Shown: positions 10,510 through 21,879 of the stretch, one piece after another | Layout of the letters: every line of letters starts with the position of its first letter | Position numbering within the stretch: position 1 is the stretch's first letter | Origin: Hymenopellis radicata | Taxonomy: Eukaryota > Basidiomycota > Agaricomycetes > Agaricales > Physalacriaceae | Direction: 5' to 3' | DNA length: 64,000 bases | Assembly: GCA_015501595.1 (NCBI GenBank) | Contig: JADNRX010000028.1 | Coordinates: 186,001-250,000 of the forward strand | Position numbers and translations under genes: made by a program | The notes under the pieces: generated by a model | Seen by the model: the letters and a program-made list of their open reading frames with translations, nothing else | Databases searched by the model: none | What the model was told of the DNA's origin: nothing

Positions 10510-11527
10510 ACAGCGAATTAGGTTCCTGTATCCTTCATGGCGACGTGTTGAAGAAGCCGTAACGAGAGAACTGCGTGTTGTGGTGAGTGCGGATCCTTAT
10601 GGTAAGTTCTAACATTGTTGATATTGAAACATCGTGTCCAGGAATGTAGTGCGGCTCTTTGGCGATCTTGTGGTGCTCTGGGGCGCGGCTATCGTCGTTG
10701 GAGATATCTGCGACAGTGCTGCACAGTCGCCTACTAGTTTGATTTCGGAGGTATTATTTCTCCCTCTTCAGTCTCCAGCTTGTTCTTCTGACAAATTTTA
10801 GATTTGTCTTTACTATGATACTACAACTACGCTCGGGAGTTATATTACTACGATAGCTATAACTACGCTCGTGAGTTATGTTCGAATCGTCTTCTACATG
10901 CTCTGCGCGTACGGCGCCAAAACCGCGTCTGTGAATCCCCAACTCGACTCTAATCCTGCCGACCTCAACCCCGACTTCATCGCCGGTCATTCAAACGCAT
11001 CGCGAAGCCAGAAGGCGCAGACGGGCCACCATTCTTCTCGTCTCTGGAGCCGCCGCCGTAGTAGGCGAAGGCGGTCACGGGGACCGCCGCTAGCGTGACC
11101 AAGTCTCTACAAAGGAGGTCGGATTTATTCACCATGGCGATGAACTCGGAACCTACGCTCGCCGACTCGGACACTTGCTCAGTCCTCGAGGTCGAATACG
11201 GAGTGACCATCATTTCGTGAGGACTCGAGCTTGCTAATCGAGTCTCTGTTCCTGTTGTTAGGCTCAAGCATGACGATAAAAAACAGTAAGTACATACCTC
11301 TTCTTTCTTTCGCGGATTCCCGGCTCAGGGAACTCGACCAGATCTGGATCTGCATCGAGAAATGTTACTCGCATCAGTTCCGCCCTTCCCTGTCATTCGC
11401 CCCCATTTGGAGCACCAAGGCTCTTCCCGAAGTCGACGAGGATGAGCTCGATGTCGACTCTGGAGTTGAGCCGACGAGCGTGCGGGTCGGGCGATGCAAG
11501 CCGATTTTGAGATGCACTCGCAGATGA
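10510..11527 (+). CDS. multi-exon gene, function unknown
   Basis: Coding-like plus-strand blocks with plausible splice sites are: about 10513-10602 (RIRFLYPSWRRVEEAVTREL), about 10643-10748 (NVVRLFGDLVVLWGAAIVVG), about 10920-10990 (SVNPQLDSNPADLNPDFIAG), about 11102-11218 (FTMAMNSEPTLADSDTCSVL), 11263-11286 (LKHDDKK) and about 11320-11527, ending SVRVGRCKPILRCTRR and stop. The intron before 11263 (GTGAGG..GTTAG) and the donor at 11286 (GTAAGT) look good. One block has a hydrophobic stretch that could be membrane-associated. No family recognised. Confidence 0.35.
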
Positions 11528-11850
11528 CTCGCGCCGTCCTTTGAGCATGGCCTGGCGAAAGTCCCGCATAATTTCCTAACCCGTCATGTTCAACTTTTGA
11601 ACATGACAACAATTATAAGTAATGTACCTTCGATCCTACTCTTGAAACCTTCCGCGTGATTGATTATACTTGTAGATCCACTTTGCTCTGGAGTCCGAAT
11701 GGGGGAAACTTCTTGGTTGAATTTACAGTGTGGCGTCATCGTGTTGACTGGTTCGACTTGACGTCGGGCCTAGGACGGGTTCAGCAAAGTGGTCATTTGA
11801 TGACTGATTATCCTACCCTATGAGACGTCTATTCGCGCCCTCGCTCATCG

Positions 11851-11857
11851 TATAAAT
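11851..11857 (+). promoter_or_regulatory. TATA-like element
   Basis: TATAAAT lies about 30 bp upstream of an ATG frame at 11882. Spacing is right for a fungal core promoter, but transcription start is not known. Confidence 0.3.
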
Positions 11858-11881
11858 CGAGGGTGTACTCGGTGCCAGTTT

Positions 11882-12220
11882 ATGGGTGGTGGTGTGATGT
11901 TAAACTGGACGCGGCGTTTGGCGCGAGAAAGCCGGAGAGCGGCGTTGAAGAGAGGTCCTGGTACGTTGTATCGCTCTGCGCTCGCGGCTTCTGGAGTTAC
12001 TCTTGCTTATTTCCTACTTGGTATGTTGACCTTTCGAAGGCGGTTCAAAAGGTTGCCCTTAGCCGAGACCGCGGAATTCGTAGCTAACTTCCTCAGGTCC
12101 AGATCGACATCAAGGTCCAAATGGGGCGAACTCGCCAATGTTCGAGTTTATTGCGTGGCGTCGCTTCGTGGAAGTCAAGCTTGTTTCTACGGATTATTTA
12201 GGGATGAATGGCATGAATAA
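11882..12220 (+). CDS. hypothetical ORF with one possible membrane segment
   Basis: The 112-codon frame reads MGGGVMLNWTRRLARESRRA and later has a hydrophobic run (LAASGVTLAYFLLGML, about residues 34-49) preceded by basic residues, which could be a membrane anchor. An alternative frame starts at 11863. No family is recognised, and introns are possible. Confidence 0.25.
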   Translation: MGGGVMLNWTRRLARESRRAALKRGPGTLYRSALAASGVTLAYFLLGMLTFRRRFKRLPLAETAEFVANFLRSRSTSRSKWGELANVRVYCVASLRGSQACFYGLFRDEWHE

Positions 12221-12365
12221 TGAAGAGTTCACCTTTTTTCTCAGTTGTTCGCTTTGTCGCTGCGCTTGCGAGGGAAAATCCGCAGTCCGGTGTGAGGCCA
12301 AGTTGGAGCGGGATTTGCGAGGCAAGTCATCATACCCGAAATCCCTCTTGCTCGCTCCCTTCATC

Positions 12366-13089
12366 ATGTCCATGGATCCCAAGAATCCCAATAGCTTCTG
12401 TATAAGGAAAATATCGCTCACTAGTGGCAGAGACTATCAATTCGTGGATGAAGTACCCGATAATTACAGTGATACAACCTACACGCCAACGCTTCTATGC
12501 ATTCACGGGTTCCCCGATCTCTGGCAAGCTGCTCTTCTCTCAGTCTCTGGAGGTGCTCTATCTCAATCCAATCACTAGGTATGGCTGGCGCTACCAAATT
12601 CGAGGACCGCGTCGTATCCGTCATAGAATACATCCCTTCCTGGACTCTGACCTCGGTCATTGGACACACCGCTACGAATAAGGCTACAAGGCTTTCGAAT
12701 GGGAAGATCGAGAAGGCAACCCCGATGTCCTTGAACAGGTTGCTGCGTGTCGTACTACGACGCCAATTGAAGAGCTCTGGTGTAGTAACAAGTGCAAGGA
12801 AGTCCTTCGGGGACTTCTTGCCGTTGAGGCGGACGAGCGCTATGGTTTTGGCGAAATAGAAAACAGTTGGTATATGAGGAATGTGGTTTGGGGAAAGCTG
12901 GAAAGGATGGAGTATCCGGTGGGTTTTACTTCCTTCGTCGGTTATGGCATGCTCTGAACATCCGTCTTGAAGGCGCCGATGATGTTGGATCTAGAGGAGA
13001 CTCCTTTCGTACCCGCGACGGAGATGCCAGATAGGCGGAACATCGGAGCTAATCTTCGTCTTGTGCCTCCTCCACTGCGTTTCGTGTAG
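12366..13089 (+). pseudogene. chimeric relic: epoxide-hydrolase-like start joined to an unknown conserved tail
   Basis: The first exon (12366-12523) starts MSMDPKNPNSFCIRKISLTS and reaches TLLCIHGFPDLW, the HG oxyanion-side motif of alpha/beta-hydrolases of epoxide hydrolase type. A 55-nt intron with a GC donor (12524-12578) leads to YGWRYQIR, the expected continuation. After that the hydrolase ends: no catalytic Asp, His or later motif follows. The same frame runs through TAA (12679-12681) into FEWEDREGNPDVLEQVAACR, then MRNVVWGKLERMEYP, an intron, and APMMLDLEETPFVPATEMPD to a stop at 13089. The tail looks like another, unrecognised family. Confidence 0.5.
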
Positions 13090-13091
13090 TT

Positions 13092-13795
13092 TCGCGTTAT
13101 TAGAGTTCACGACTTATCGTACAGTATTTCAACGAAACTGGGGTTACCTTACATCGTATCATACATAATTAGTATTCGCATCATTTGTACTCAATACGTG
13201 AAACGGCGTGTGCTGAGAATGAGAGGGGAAGTGCACTTATCTGAACAGGTTCCGTGGCGTGCCGTCACCTGGGTCGACGTCTCGCCAAGCAAAGAAACCA
13301 CCCGGAGCCTGGAAGCGACATGCGGCAGAAGAAGGGCGGTTAATTTGCCTGGTGTGACGTGCATGAGAGACAGCGATATATCATTCAAATCGCGACGTAC
13401 AATTCTCGGTCAACTTGAATATAATTCCACACAGTCCAGAAACACTGCAGGAAATCAGGATCGCGTTGGCTAACGTTAATCGGCAGGCGACATCTAAGGT
13501 CCCAAAAGATCCTATATGTACTTGACGCCCCGTGAACGCGCAGTGCTTAGACAACAAAATTTCATGAGAAGGACCGCTGAGATTGATGATTCCCTAACTC
13601 TAAATAATGGTTCTACGATTGTCCGTATACAGAAAAGAGCAGTTCGAGTTGAGTATTCTAATAATACGGCACGCCTCTATCTCCGTGTTCGCATCGTCCT
13701 TCCAAGCTAATCTAACTCCTCCTTCACAGGCACTCTCTTGTGCTTTCCAAGACCCCACATTGTCTCCCTCATATGCTTGCCCAACTCCCTCGGGC
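13092..13795. other. no recognised gene
   Basis: Overlapping short frames on both strands (13191-13388, 13198-13473, 13516-13828) without motifs. This is the 3' flank of the minus-strand gene that ends at 13800. Confidence 0.3.
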
Positions 13796-13799
13796 AGCA

Positions 13800-14690
13800 T
13801 CATGCGTCATCCAGACAGTCGCCTCTAGAGCAGGAGATAGAGAAGGTGTTCCGGTGGGAACGACGGGAACGGAGATACCAGTCAAAGGCGGCGTCACCGG
13901 TAAGTATACTTGGGGAAGCCTCAGACTCATCCTCCGATTCGCACTCGTCAGTGGAAGAGTAGTCCGAGTCATCGACAGTAAAATCGAAAGATTTAAGATC
14001 GAAGGTTTCTGGGAAGAAGCGCTTGGAGCGTGGTTGTAATTCTGGGACAAAGAGATCATCAAAGTCCTCGGATCGAGAAACATCGGCAGGAGGTTGTTGT
14101 GAAGTGCAGTCCGGTAGACGTAGGGTCGTTGAACATTTCATATCTGTAGATGATGTCGAAATATCGGCTCTTGAACCTGAAGTGGTTGGAAGGAAAGCAT
14201 TGGAAGAAAAACAATCATCTGCAGAGTCCTCGCGGAAGCGTTCCAACAGTCGTTTTCGCGGCGGTAGGTCAAGGGCGGTTGTAGAGGCGAGAGGAGCTAT
14301 GGGATCACAGGAATTAGGATAACCAGAAGGCGGGGGGCGATTCAGCGAGTCAGAAGTCTGGAGGGGCTGTTAGAGGACTCCCCCCTAAGTCAGCGGACTA
14401 CGTACTATTGGGGTGCTTTCATTGTACAACTCTCCCATCTTGAAAGTGATACCATCCCGCAATGTAAACCTTCCCTCTAGATGGCGAGAAGCCTTGTGTA
14501 GTCTGCGTTCCGTCAACGCTGTCTTGGTAGTATCGGGCGCGTCAGATTTGAGCAATCTATTTTCTTGCCAGTCGACAACCTTGGGGGAGCTCGCTGTTTC
14601 AGGTCGATCCGAGGGAAGGTTGTGATAGGACAACGGAAGCCTGGGCACTCTCAGAACGTGATCTGAAGGAAGGGACTTTGTGGTGGGCAT
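13800..14690 (-). CDS. two-exon acidic protein, function unknown
   Basis: Exon 1 is 14690-14406 and exon 2 is 14366-13800; the GTACGT..AACAG intron is in phase 0 and the joined frame is 283 residues without interruption. The N-terminal exon has a basic region (LTERRLHKASRHLEGRFTLR). The second exon is Pro/Ser-rich, then acidic (FDFTVDDSDYSSTDECESED), ending FDWYLRSRRSHRNTFSISCS. Most of it is likely disordered. The intact splice and phase support a real gene. No known domain. Confidence 0.6.
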
Positions 14691-14699
14691 GACGCGGCC

Positions 14700-15000
14700 T
14701 AGACGAAGTCATGAGGGCAAAGGAACGCGAGAACTAGAGCAGACGTCTTACCAATTGAAGGATGCAGAACCTACAGTATCGCTGGGCGCATAGAAGTGTA
14801 CTGGAGGAAGGGCGTGAACGCAGTAGCGTAAGTGGGATAAGGAAAGTTGAAGACTCGCCTTAAATCGCGGGCCGCTTTCGATTCGGCGCTATCGGCGCAT
14901 CGACACGATGTACTTCCCATAGCGCAAGTGCAACGGACCAACTCAAGACTCGACTCACTTCAGACCATACGTATAATCAAACAACAAAAAGCATATATTC
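14700..15000. other. intergenic, no recognised gene
   Basis: A chance plus frame (14847-15029) is the only open stretch. The interval separates two minus-strand genes: the start of the acidic gene at 14690 and the stop of the coiled-coil paralog at 15009. Confidence 0.35.
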
Positions 15001-15008
15001 CGATTAGA

Positions 15009-15843
15009 TTAAAATTCCGAGAGATATGACCTAAACTTGTCAATCCGCATCGCCAGCGAATCATTCAATACGATCCCAAAGTCGTCGTTATAGAATACGA
15101 TCATCCTAAGAATTTCAGCATTGGTGTACGATGCAAGGCCACCCTGGAACTGAGGAGGCGTCTCTCCCACACGAGGGGCGGGGATGATGTCTGCTAACTG
15201 CAGGGCAATATTGAGTGGTCGAAGGCCAAGTGCCCGCTGGAGTCCTGAGCCAGTCCTCTATAGAGGCGATGAACAAAAGGTGCTTCAATAAGAAAAAGTC
15301 TTACTGTCTTCTCCAGTGGGGAGAATGCAACGGAGCGCTGCAAGCGACTATTACGGGACAAGATGCGGCCATTGTTGGCCGTAGCCTGTACCGCTTCGAA
15401 GTTTTGGTTCATTTGGTCGAATCTTTGGTTCATTTGCTGGAGCTGAGCCAGTATGGCAACCATATTCTGTTGCATATTTGCAGGAGCATACACGCTTGTC
15501 GAATCTATCAGGTATCAGTATGGGCTTTGCCACTTGGAAGTGAAATGACATACAAGCACTTTCAACGGTCAAGCGCCGCATATCAGCGTCAAGCACGACT
15601 TGAGGAGTAACAATAGCGTTTTGGCCGGACTCTGGAAGGAAGTAAATGGGCATTCACAGCGGACAGGTGTATCATACCTTGAATAGCGCAAAGAGCTTTA
15701 GCAACCGCCTTTGCGTGACGAACATCGTTCGGTGCGATATTGTCACCCTCATCCTGACGGCGGTTCAAGTCGATACTTCCGAGGACAGCAGGAAGCGTAG
15801 GGTGAATCTCTTGAATACTCGGAATATCGTGCAGATATGACAT
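15009..15843 (-). CDS. agaricomycete coiled-coil family protein, paralog A
   Basis: Four exons (15843-15678, 15631-15554, 15504-15305, 15257-15009) splice into 230 residues. It begins MSYLHDIPSIQEIHPTLPAV and contains the family signature DLNRRQDEGDNIAPNDVRHA, a Gln/Asn-rich coiled-coil part (MQQNMVAILAQLQQMNQRFD), ILSRNSRLQ, and a C-terminal block RMIVFYNDDFGIVLNDSLAM. I recall the same layout in an expanded family of unknown function in mushroom-forming fungi. A second copy with the same exon structure lies at 38055-38888. All introns are 46-49 nt and canonical. No catalytic residues are evident. Confidence 0.8.
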
Positions 15844-15989
15844 GATGAGATGATGGTTGATACTAGTCTGATTTCAAACGCCAGGCCCAAACCGGACCAC
15901 ACTTTTTGAGTCATGTGCAAATCATGTGAGGTCGTTACCCGGGTCTTAAAATAAATTAGCGCGTCGTCGTCCATCTCGGCCAGCCTCTC

Positions 15990-17139
15990 ATGGCGCAGCG
16001 CGACGCGTCACTACCAAAGTTCTACTTTGATTCAACTCAAGGGAGGCTTATATGCCGAAAATTGGCTCGCCCGGATCTGAATTACGATCCACATGATTAC
16101 TCCCTCGATGTTGGTGTCAAAGTGTTAGATGGGCTTGATTGTGTTGTGCGAGCGGCGTGCGGATCGGGAAAGACAGGCGTCATGGCCCTTCTAGCCATAC
16201 TTTTCAAGAAGCTGGCAGCAGATTCCTCCTTGTATCCGCCCAACCCTGCCCGCCCACTTGTTAAAGATCCGATAATCCTTGTGATATGCCCAACTAATGC
16301 CCTTGAAAAGGATCTGGTACAGCACTCATTCTAAAGAAATGCAGACAAACAAAGCTGATGATATCTAGGAAAAGAAGCTCTGCATGTTCGGTATCCAGGC
16401 CATCGCTATCAATGCTGTACTGGCTGAAAAAGTGCGAATTGATCCAAACGCAGATGGGGACATATGGGATCTCGCAAAGGAAGCGACCGTGATCCTGCTA
16501 TCCCCAGCGGATGTCAACCAGGCCAGTGCGAACGCGACTGGATCATTGACATTCGCGCTAGGATCAAAACTGCCGCGAAAGACGCAGCGACGGCAAGCAT
16601 TGCACGGTTTCCATACTTGCAGCGTACCATTACACTTGCACTTCGGCCCCGTCGCAGTCTTACAGACAAAGCAATGCGCGACTATCTCACCAAACGCCTC
16701 GATGATCTACGGATGGTCATGTTCGACGATCCTGAGAAGCCGTATACACGACACGGCTTGTATACGCCTGACGATATCATCCCCGACAGCGTGATAGCTA
16801 TCATCTTGGACAACGTCTTCGCGCTGACATCCGTTGATGCTCTCGCTGAGTTTACGAAGGCTCATCAGCTATTTCGGGACTGGCTAGAACGTATCTTTGA
16901 TGAAGTGCGGGATAGCGTTCCCCAATTGCATACAATTCACGCGGCTACAATAGACGCTGTGAAGAAGAAGAAGAAGGAAATCTCCGACAAGGGAAAAGAG
17001 AAGCGCCGCGATGAGAGGGAGGTGAGGACTGGTATTCGAAAGCACTGACTACTCCCGACAAGCCCGAGAACTTCCAAGGTCTTCGCTGGCGTTGGACATT
17101 TCCTAACGGGCAGAAGACTATAGTAACAGTAATCTAGGT
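15990..17139 (+). pseudogene. RecQ-like helicase N-terminus, truncated after the first motifs
   Basis: Exon 1 (15990-16316) carries the Walker A region CVVRAACGSGKTGVMALL and motif Ia-like VICPTNALEKDL; a 52-nt intron (16317-16368) leads to GIQAIAINAVLAEKVR and ATVILLSPADVNQ. This is the start of the RecQ-like P-loop helicases that are abundant in Agaricomycetes. The DEAH motif and everything after it are missing. At about 16520-16550 the frame shifts into another long reading (RDWIIDIRARIKTAAKDAAT to about 17046) and then WYSKALTTPDKPENFQGLRW (about 17030-17139), whose family I do not recognise. The helicase part cannot be an active enzyme. Confidence 0.65.
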
Positions 17140-17197
17140 AATACGATTAATGAAGAATCTCAGTAAGTAGGAGTAGTATATAGTTGAATATGAGATG

Positions 17198-18930
17198 TTA
17201 CGGTTGTTCCGGCGAATCTTCGTCATCCGTCTCGAAGCCTGACAGTGCGATGTTTTGCCCAATTTCGATGTCATTGTCCTCCTCGTCAAGATCAACGTCA
17301 ACATTATCAGCTGCATCCATGGCGCGGATGATGGCCAGTGCATCTTCCTCCGGATTCAAGGTCCTTGTTACTAAGCGACCATCGACCATGTCCATTGCGC
17401 ACAACGACTGATTCGACAGATCATTGGCCGAACCTGAAGGACTCTCCTCCTCTTCATCCTCCTCTTCGGCTTCTTCCCTCTCAGCATCAAAGTTATCGGG
17501 AAGCTCTGACTCCGGAACACGTCTTCCCCACATAAACATCATCCGTGTGATCCATTTCTTCAGGCGGCCAGCCCTCATGACAGTGCACCCCATTTTGAAG
17601 TGAGTCTGGACGATTGTTGGTTCCTTTCCAATCATTCGGCCAGCTCGATAGTGCAGCCGTTGAACAAGGTATTCATGAAGGAGGATGCGGACTTCGGGTT
17701 TGGTGTGGGGTTTCGTATGCCGTGATGAGCGCTCCGCAAGTCCAACACCATCGAGGAAGTCAGCTTTCAGGCGTTGAAAATGGTGTAGGTTGCGAGCGAT
17801 GCCCTCTCGAATAAACCGTTCACCGTACTCCCGGCCTTTGTGTTGCACAATAGCCTCTAGAATTCGATTGAAGTACTCCTGGAGAAGATCACAGGGTTTG
17901 TGTTTACCGGCTAGTCCAGAGATATTAGCGTGCGAAATCTCCAACAGTGTCTCGCGCAGTTTGGGACTTGACTCTAGTTCAAGGTCGAACAACGTCTCTA
18001 GAAGGTACTGGGCATTATGGGGCATATTTTTGATGCGATGACCCAGCGAACGAGAACATCATGTATTTCAACTGTTCCCAGACCCGACCAACATCACCCT
18101 CTGCTGATGCCCAAGCTGCTTCACGTGAGCGTATTGCCTCCCGCATGAAATCCTGTGAACGAGCTAAAACAGCATCCGTCTCTGATGGCGGTGCATTGAT
18201 TACAGCTTTGACATTGGCGGCTTTCGGTACTGCGGAGGCGTGTTCGCCTTCAGATGAAAGGGATGATGAACCAGTTTCCGAGAGAAGATTATCGAGTGCA
18301 GCATTAACTGCGCCACCGCCGGGAATATTCTCTGCAGAAGGAACGGGAGGCGGAGAGACATTTGGTATATCCCAAGCTTCTCCTGTAGGTGGAAGTGAAT
18401 GGTGCTGGTACAGGCGCCCGTTCGCTGAACGGTAAATGGCTTCTTCGGAGGAGTATGCGAGATGGAGCCGTAGTGCATGTTTTTCGAGATCCTCAATCTC
18501 AGGAAGCTTTCCGGCCACGGAGAGGGTTTCGACAATCGTAAAAACATCGGCTGTGCTGGAAATTGGAAGACCTTGTTTCTCAAGTTCCTGTAAGAATAAC
18601 AGCCTGCGGCGGGTTTGAGATTGTAGACAAACGAATGAAAGCTGAAAGCCACTTACCTCCAGCAGTCAAGCATACACATGTCTATGACGAAGTACACAAG
18701 TTCGCTCCCTTGGTGAAAGTCGTATTTCCCTTGATCAATGCGGATGGTACGGTCAATTTTACTGGCACTATGACCAAGAGACGATGGGTCGAGACTGGAG
18801 TACGAGACGAGATGCTTCTCGATGATCCGCGAAAGATTAGTCCATAACGCGTGCCACCAGAGTAAGACGGGATTCATGACACGCAAGCTGGTGGACGGCT
18901 CTTAATTCTCCGTAGATACGGCCTGTCAAT
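17198..18930 (-). pseudogene. DUF6589 protein, C-terminal part, frameshifted
   Basis: The first visible exon reads NPVLLWWHALWTNLSRIIEK and ends MLDCW; a GTAAGTGG..CCGCAG intron (about 18653-18605) leads in frame to LLFLQELEKQGLPISSTADV and on to MMFSFAGSSHQKYA. The frame is then broken by a 10-bp duplication (18010-18025) and resumes as QYLLETLFDLELESSP, DLLQEYFNRILEAIVQHKG, REGIARNLHHFQRLKADFLD, followed by an acidic tail to the stop at 17198. These are hallmarks of the fungal DUF6589 C-terminal region. The N-terminal half of the family is not recognisable upstream. DUF6589 function is unknown; a link to mobile elements has been suspected but I cannot show it here. The gene converges on the helicase relic. 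Confidence 0.75.
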
Positions 18931-18934
18931 CAAT

Positions 18935-20200
18935 TAGAAAAGACACTGATCGAATCAAGGCGGTGACACGAACCTTGTGAGGCGCCAAAATGAAACAATA
19001 TCCCGCGCTCGGAGTTCGGAAACGTCGAGAGTGATGTAAGATGGCGGTGGGTCGTCCCGAGGTCATCGTTGTCCATCTTCGGGAGTTCCAGTCAACGAGT
19101 CGGCCTCGAAAGTCTGCCCTCGGACGTTGCGCACAGTAAATCCACACAGGAACGAAAGCGGAGGAGTTCCGCCGGAGAAACGAGCCTACAAAACGGGAAA
19201 TGTTCCTCCGCTGTAAGCGATGACCCTCAGCCCAGGAAGTTTGCGGATAGGAAACGAACTTACGAAACAAGTATTTCCGCCACGGTTTCCAAATTGGAAA
19301 ATAACCCGAGACGCGCAAGATCCAGATCGGAATCACGGCGTAATGCTGACCGTAGCGAGGCGTAGTTTAGGCTATGAATATTTCTGCAACAGTCCAGGCA
19401 GAATGGAAGAACGAGCAGGCAGCCTAGGCAATGCGAGTGCGAGCTGGAGAGGTCGGTGAGAGATAGAGTATACTAGGAAAAGGAATCACTTACTCACTGA
19501 AAGCCCATTTCCTCATATTCAGGTTAAGGACACAATCATGGTCGCAAGATCTGGCGCTATGTCGGAGGCCGAGAAACGGCCGACAAGCTCCCTGAACAAG
19601 TTTTCAAACCAATATCAATCAGAAGCGACGGAGAACATAAGTATCATTGTGGACTGAAAGCTCGGATAAACTAATAATTTTGGAATCAGCCTCAACGTGA
19701 AAGAGAAGATGTAAATGTCGCCTTTTCTCCCAGGCCAAAAGCCTGCGCGGCGAGGGCAGTGACACGGTTCAATCCAAAGCTTCGATGGCCACGGTTCGGA
19801 GGTCTTGACCTAGTGGGATTTGCCTGCATGTCGCGTGGCCCGCCCGTCTTTGACAGTATCTTCAAGGACTCGTTAAACAGGAAGAACGTACTGATGCGGT
19901 CACGCATGCCGTCGTAAGATCCAATCTGATCAAAAAGGGTCAGAAATACGGAATCGAGAAGAGTCGAAATGCGCACCATCTGTCTGGAGTAATCAACACA
20001 AGAGAACGAAAACCTCACGAAAGCAGCGTCGCATTACGGCGCATTGGCACTTGAAATCAAGTCAGAACTGAGGTCCGCATACGACTAAATCAACGTACTT
20101 TCTCAAGTTCATAAACCCGGCCAGCGATGGCTCGAATGGTGGGACGAGGAGGCTGCCACGTGGAACAGCGCTAACACGGTGACATCGGTGTCAAGTTCTT
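18935..20200. other. no clear gene; possible DUF6589 upstream remnants
   Basis: Minus-strand frames at 18926-19336 and 19692-20018 (the latter MRFSFSCVDYSRQMVRISTL, 108 codons) are open. The second could be a real exon, but I recognise no domain. Plus-strand frames (19069-19365, 19220-19459) look like shadows. If the DUF6589 gene was once full length, its 5' exons should lie here. Confidence 0.25.
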
Positions 20201-20472
20201 AGCGCTAAAGCGGTGATAACGGGGTTATTCCAAACAGGGCCAAACCAATGACATTTTGGGAAGGCCTTTCCTTTCTTTCCAACCGTCAACGCGTCAACGT
20301 GCGCGTGCTGAGGCGTCTGCTCGGCAGATTGCCTATGATGCAGATTCCTTACCCAAGGCGTTGTCACGGCTGAGTACACTCACCGCGCAACCTTTTTCCT
20401 GGACAAGCAGATCCGGTGGGTCTGCTCCCGATTCCCGTCCATACTAGCACTGACCGGTTTTACAGGCATCAC

Positions 20473-21872
20473 CATGGCTTCATCCACCATTCCCAGTAAC
20501 CCTAGGCCTCCACGATGACCGTCTCGCCAGCACAGCGATCGTCATCGTCTCGTTCGGCACTCCTTAGGACACTGCAGTTTCGACCGGCCGCCTACCGTAC
20601 GCAATTCGGCGTCGTCATCCAGCAGCTGTTCGAGATGTGTGGCCCCGTTGTCCGCGTTGGCCGTACCCACCACACTACGGTCCAGCGAATCTCGCGAAAT
20701 TCCATGTCTCTGTGCGTCATCACCGTTCATTTTAACACGAATCCAGCTAACGATTACTATAGATCCTCGACTTTCCTAAGCGACGCATCCTGGTCTCGCG
20801 ATCCATTTTCCCGAGATGCTTAATTGACAGGCCTAGCGAAGCGCTGTACCGACCAGTCCGCAAGAACCCCAACACTTGGTCGTGTCAGAAGTGCCACTCC
20901 GACAAGATCATGGCAGAGGTCAGTTTGACTGACTTGATTCGTGTATTTCTCGTTATTAAACCTGCGTGTCTAGTTTGTCAGCGAACGCGTCTACCAAACT
21001 CGCGCCCAGATGAACTCTGGCAAGCTAGACGAGACGGAAAAGTTTCCTATGCTCCACCGACTCCTCGATTACAACAAGGATGCCAGGCCAGTGACACGTA
21101 TGGGTCACATGTAAGCCGTCTGTTCTCTTCTCCGACATTGGGGTCTAATTAATTTTTAGCAAGGTCTGACACGATTTCGACTACTCTTCCCAGGAAGTAA
21201 GCCCTCGCCCGGATGCCGTCAAGAAGCTTCACGCTGACCTCACCGAAGTCATGGTCGATTCTCGCGCCATTCCCAATTCAAAACTTGCCGCATCTCAACG
21301 CGTTCAACAAGGAAGGTTGACAATCACTCAACTTAACTAGAGTCTGACGTCTGTTCCAGGTCTACAAGTTTACTCTGCGGCCCCAAGCCTTCTTGAACGT
21401 CTCGTGCCCACGTCCATTTCCAGTCCTGGAACCGAACGCTTCGATCTCCTGGGCTTCGCGCTGCTCCCAAGAACCGTCGCCGCTACTCAGACCATCCCAG
21501 TTGTTTTCCCGTCTCCTTCCCGACCACTGGCGGGATGACGACACGGTATCCGCAAAGTACTTAGCCGTCATGAACCAACACTTTATGCCTCTTGGAGTTG
21601 GATCAAGAGTTTCTGGTGGTCACAACCTTGTGCAGGCCATGAGAAAGGTTGTTGTCACTGCCGTGGAAAGAGACTGCAATATTGAAGCTTGCGTAGAGAT
21701 GAACAAGAGGAACAGCGACGGCTTTGTAAGCACCCTTTGACATGTCGCTAATGCCTCTACTGACGTGCACACGTAGGTCATCTTCCCCTTGGCAACGGCG
21801 TGCACGCTCATCTTCGACCAAGAACACCTCGATCAGGCTTCCAAGTTCTTTCGCCCCTACGTTTTCCTCCAC
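20473..21872 (+). pseudogene. cytochrome P450 pseudogene, copy 1
   Basis: In order I can read: YRTQFGVVIQQLFEMCGPVV (N-terminal beta region), a relic ending CHSDKIMAE, then after an intron FVSERVYQTRAQMNSGKLDE and LHRLLDYNKDARPVTRMGHM, ARSDTISTTL (I-helix AGxDT with Gly changed to Arg, 21159-21188), RPDAVKKLHADLTEVMVDSR, LPHLNAFNKEG (K-helix area), LLPDHWRDDDTVSAKYLAVM and the heme loop LGVGSRVSGGHNL. The heme-ligand Cys is Ser. Several frame changes and missing stretches between these blocks show a dead gene. P450s are membrane-bound heme monooxygenases. A second copy lies at 25882-27240. Confidence 0.85.
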
Positions 21873-21879
21873 TTTGTTT

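Noticed and set aside
18932..19340. Minus frame as part of DUF6589
   Set aside because: None of the conserved N-terminal DUF6589 blocks could be recognised, so it was left outside the gene call.
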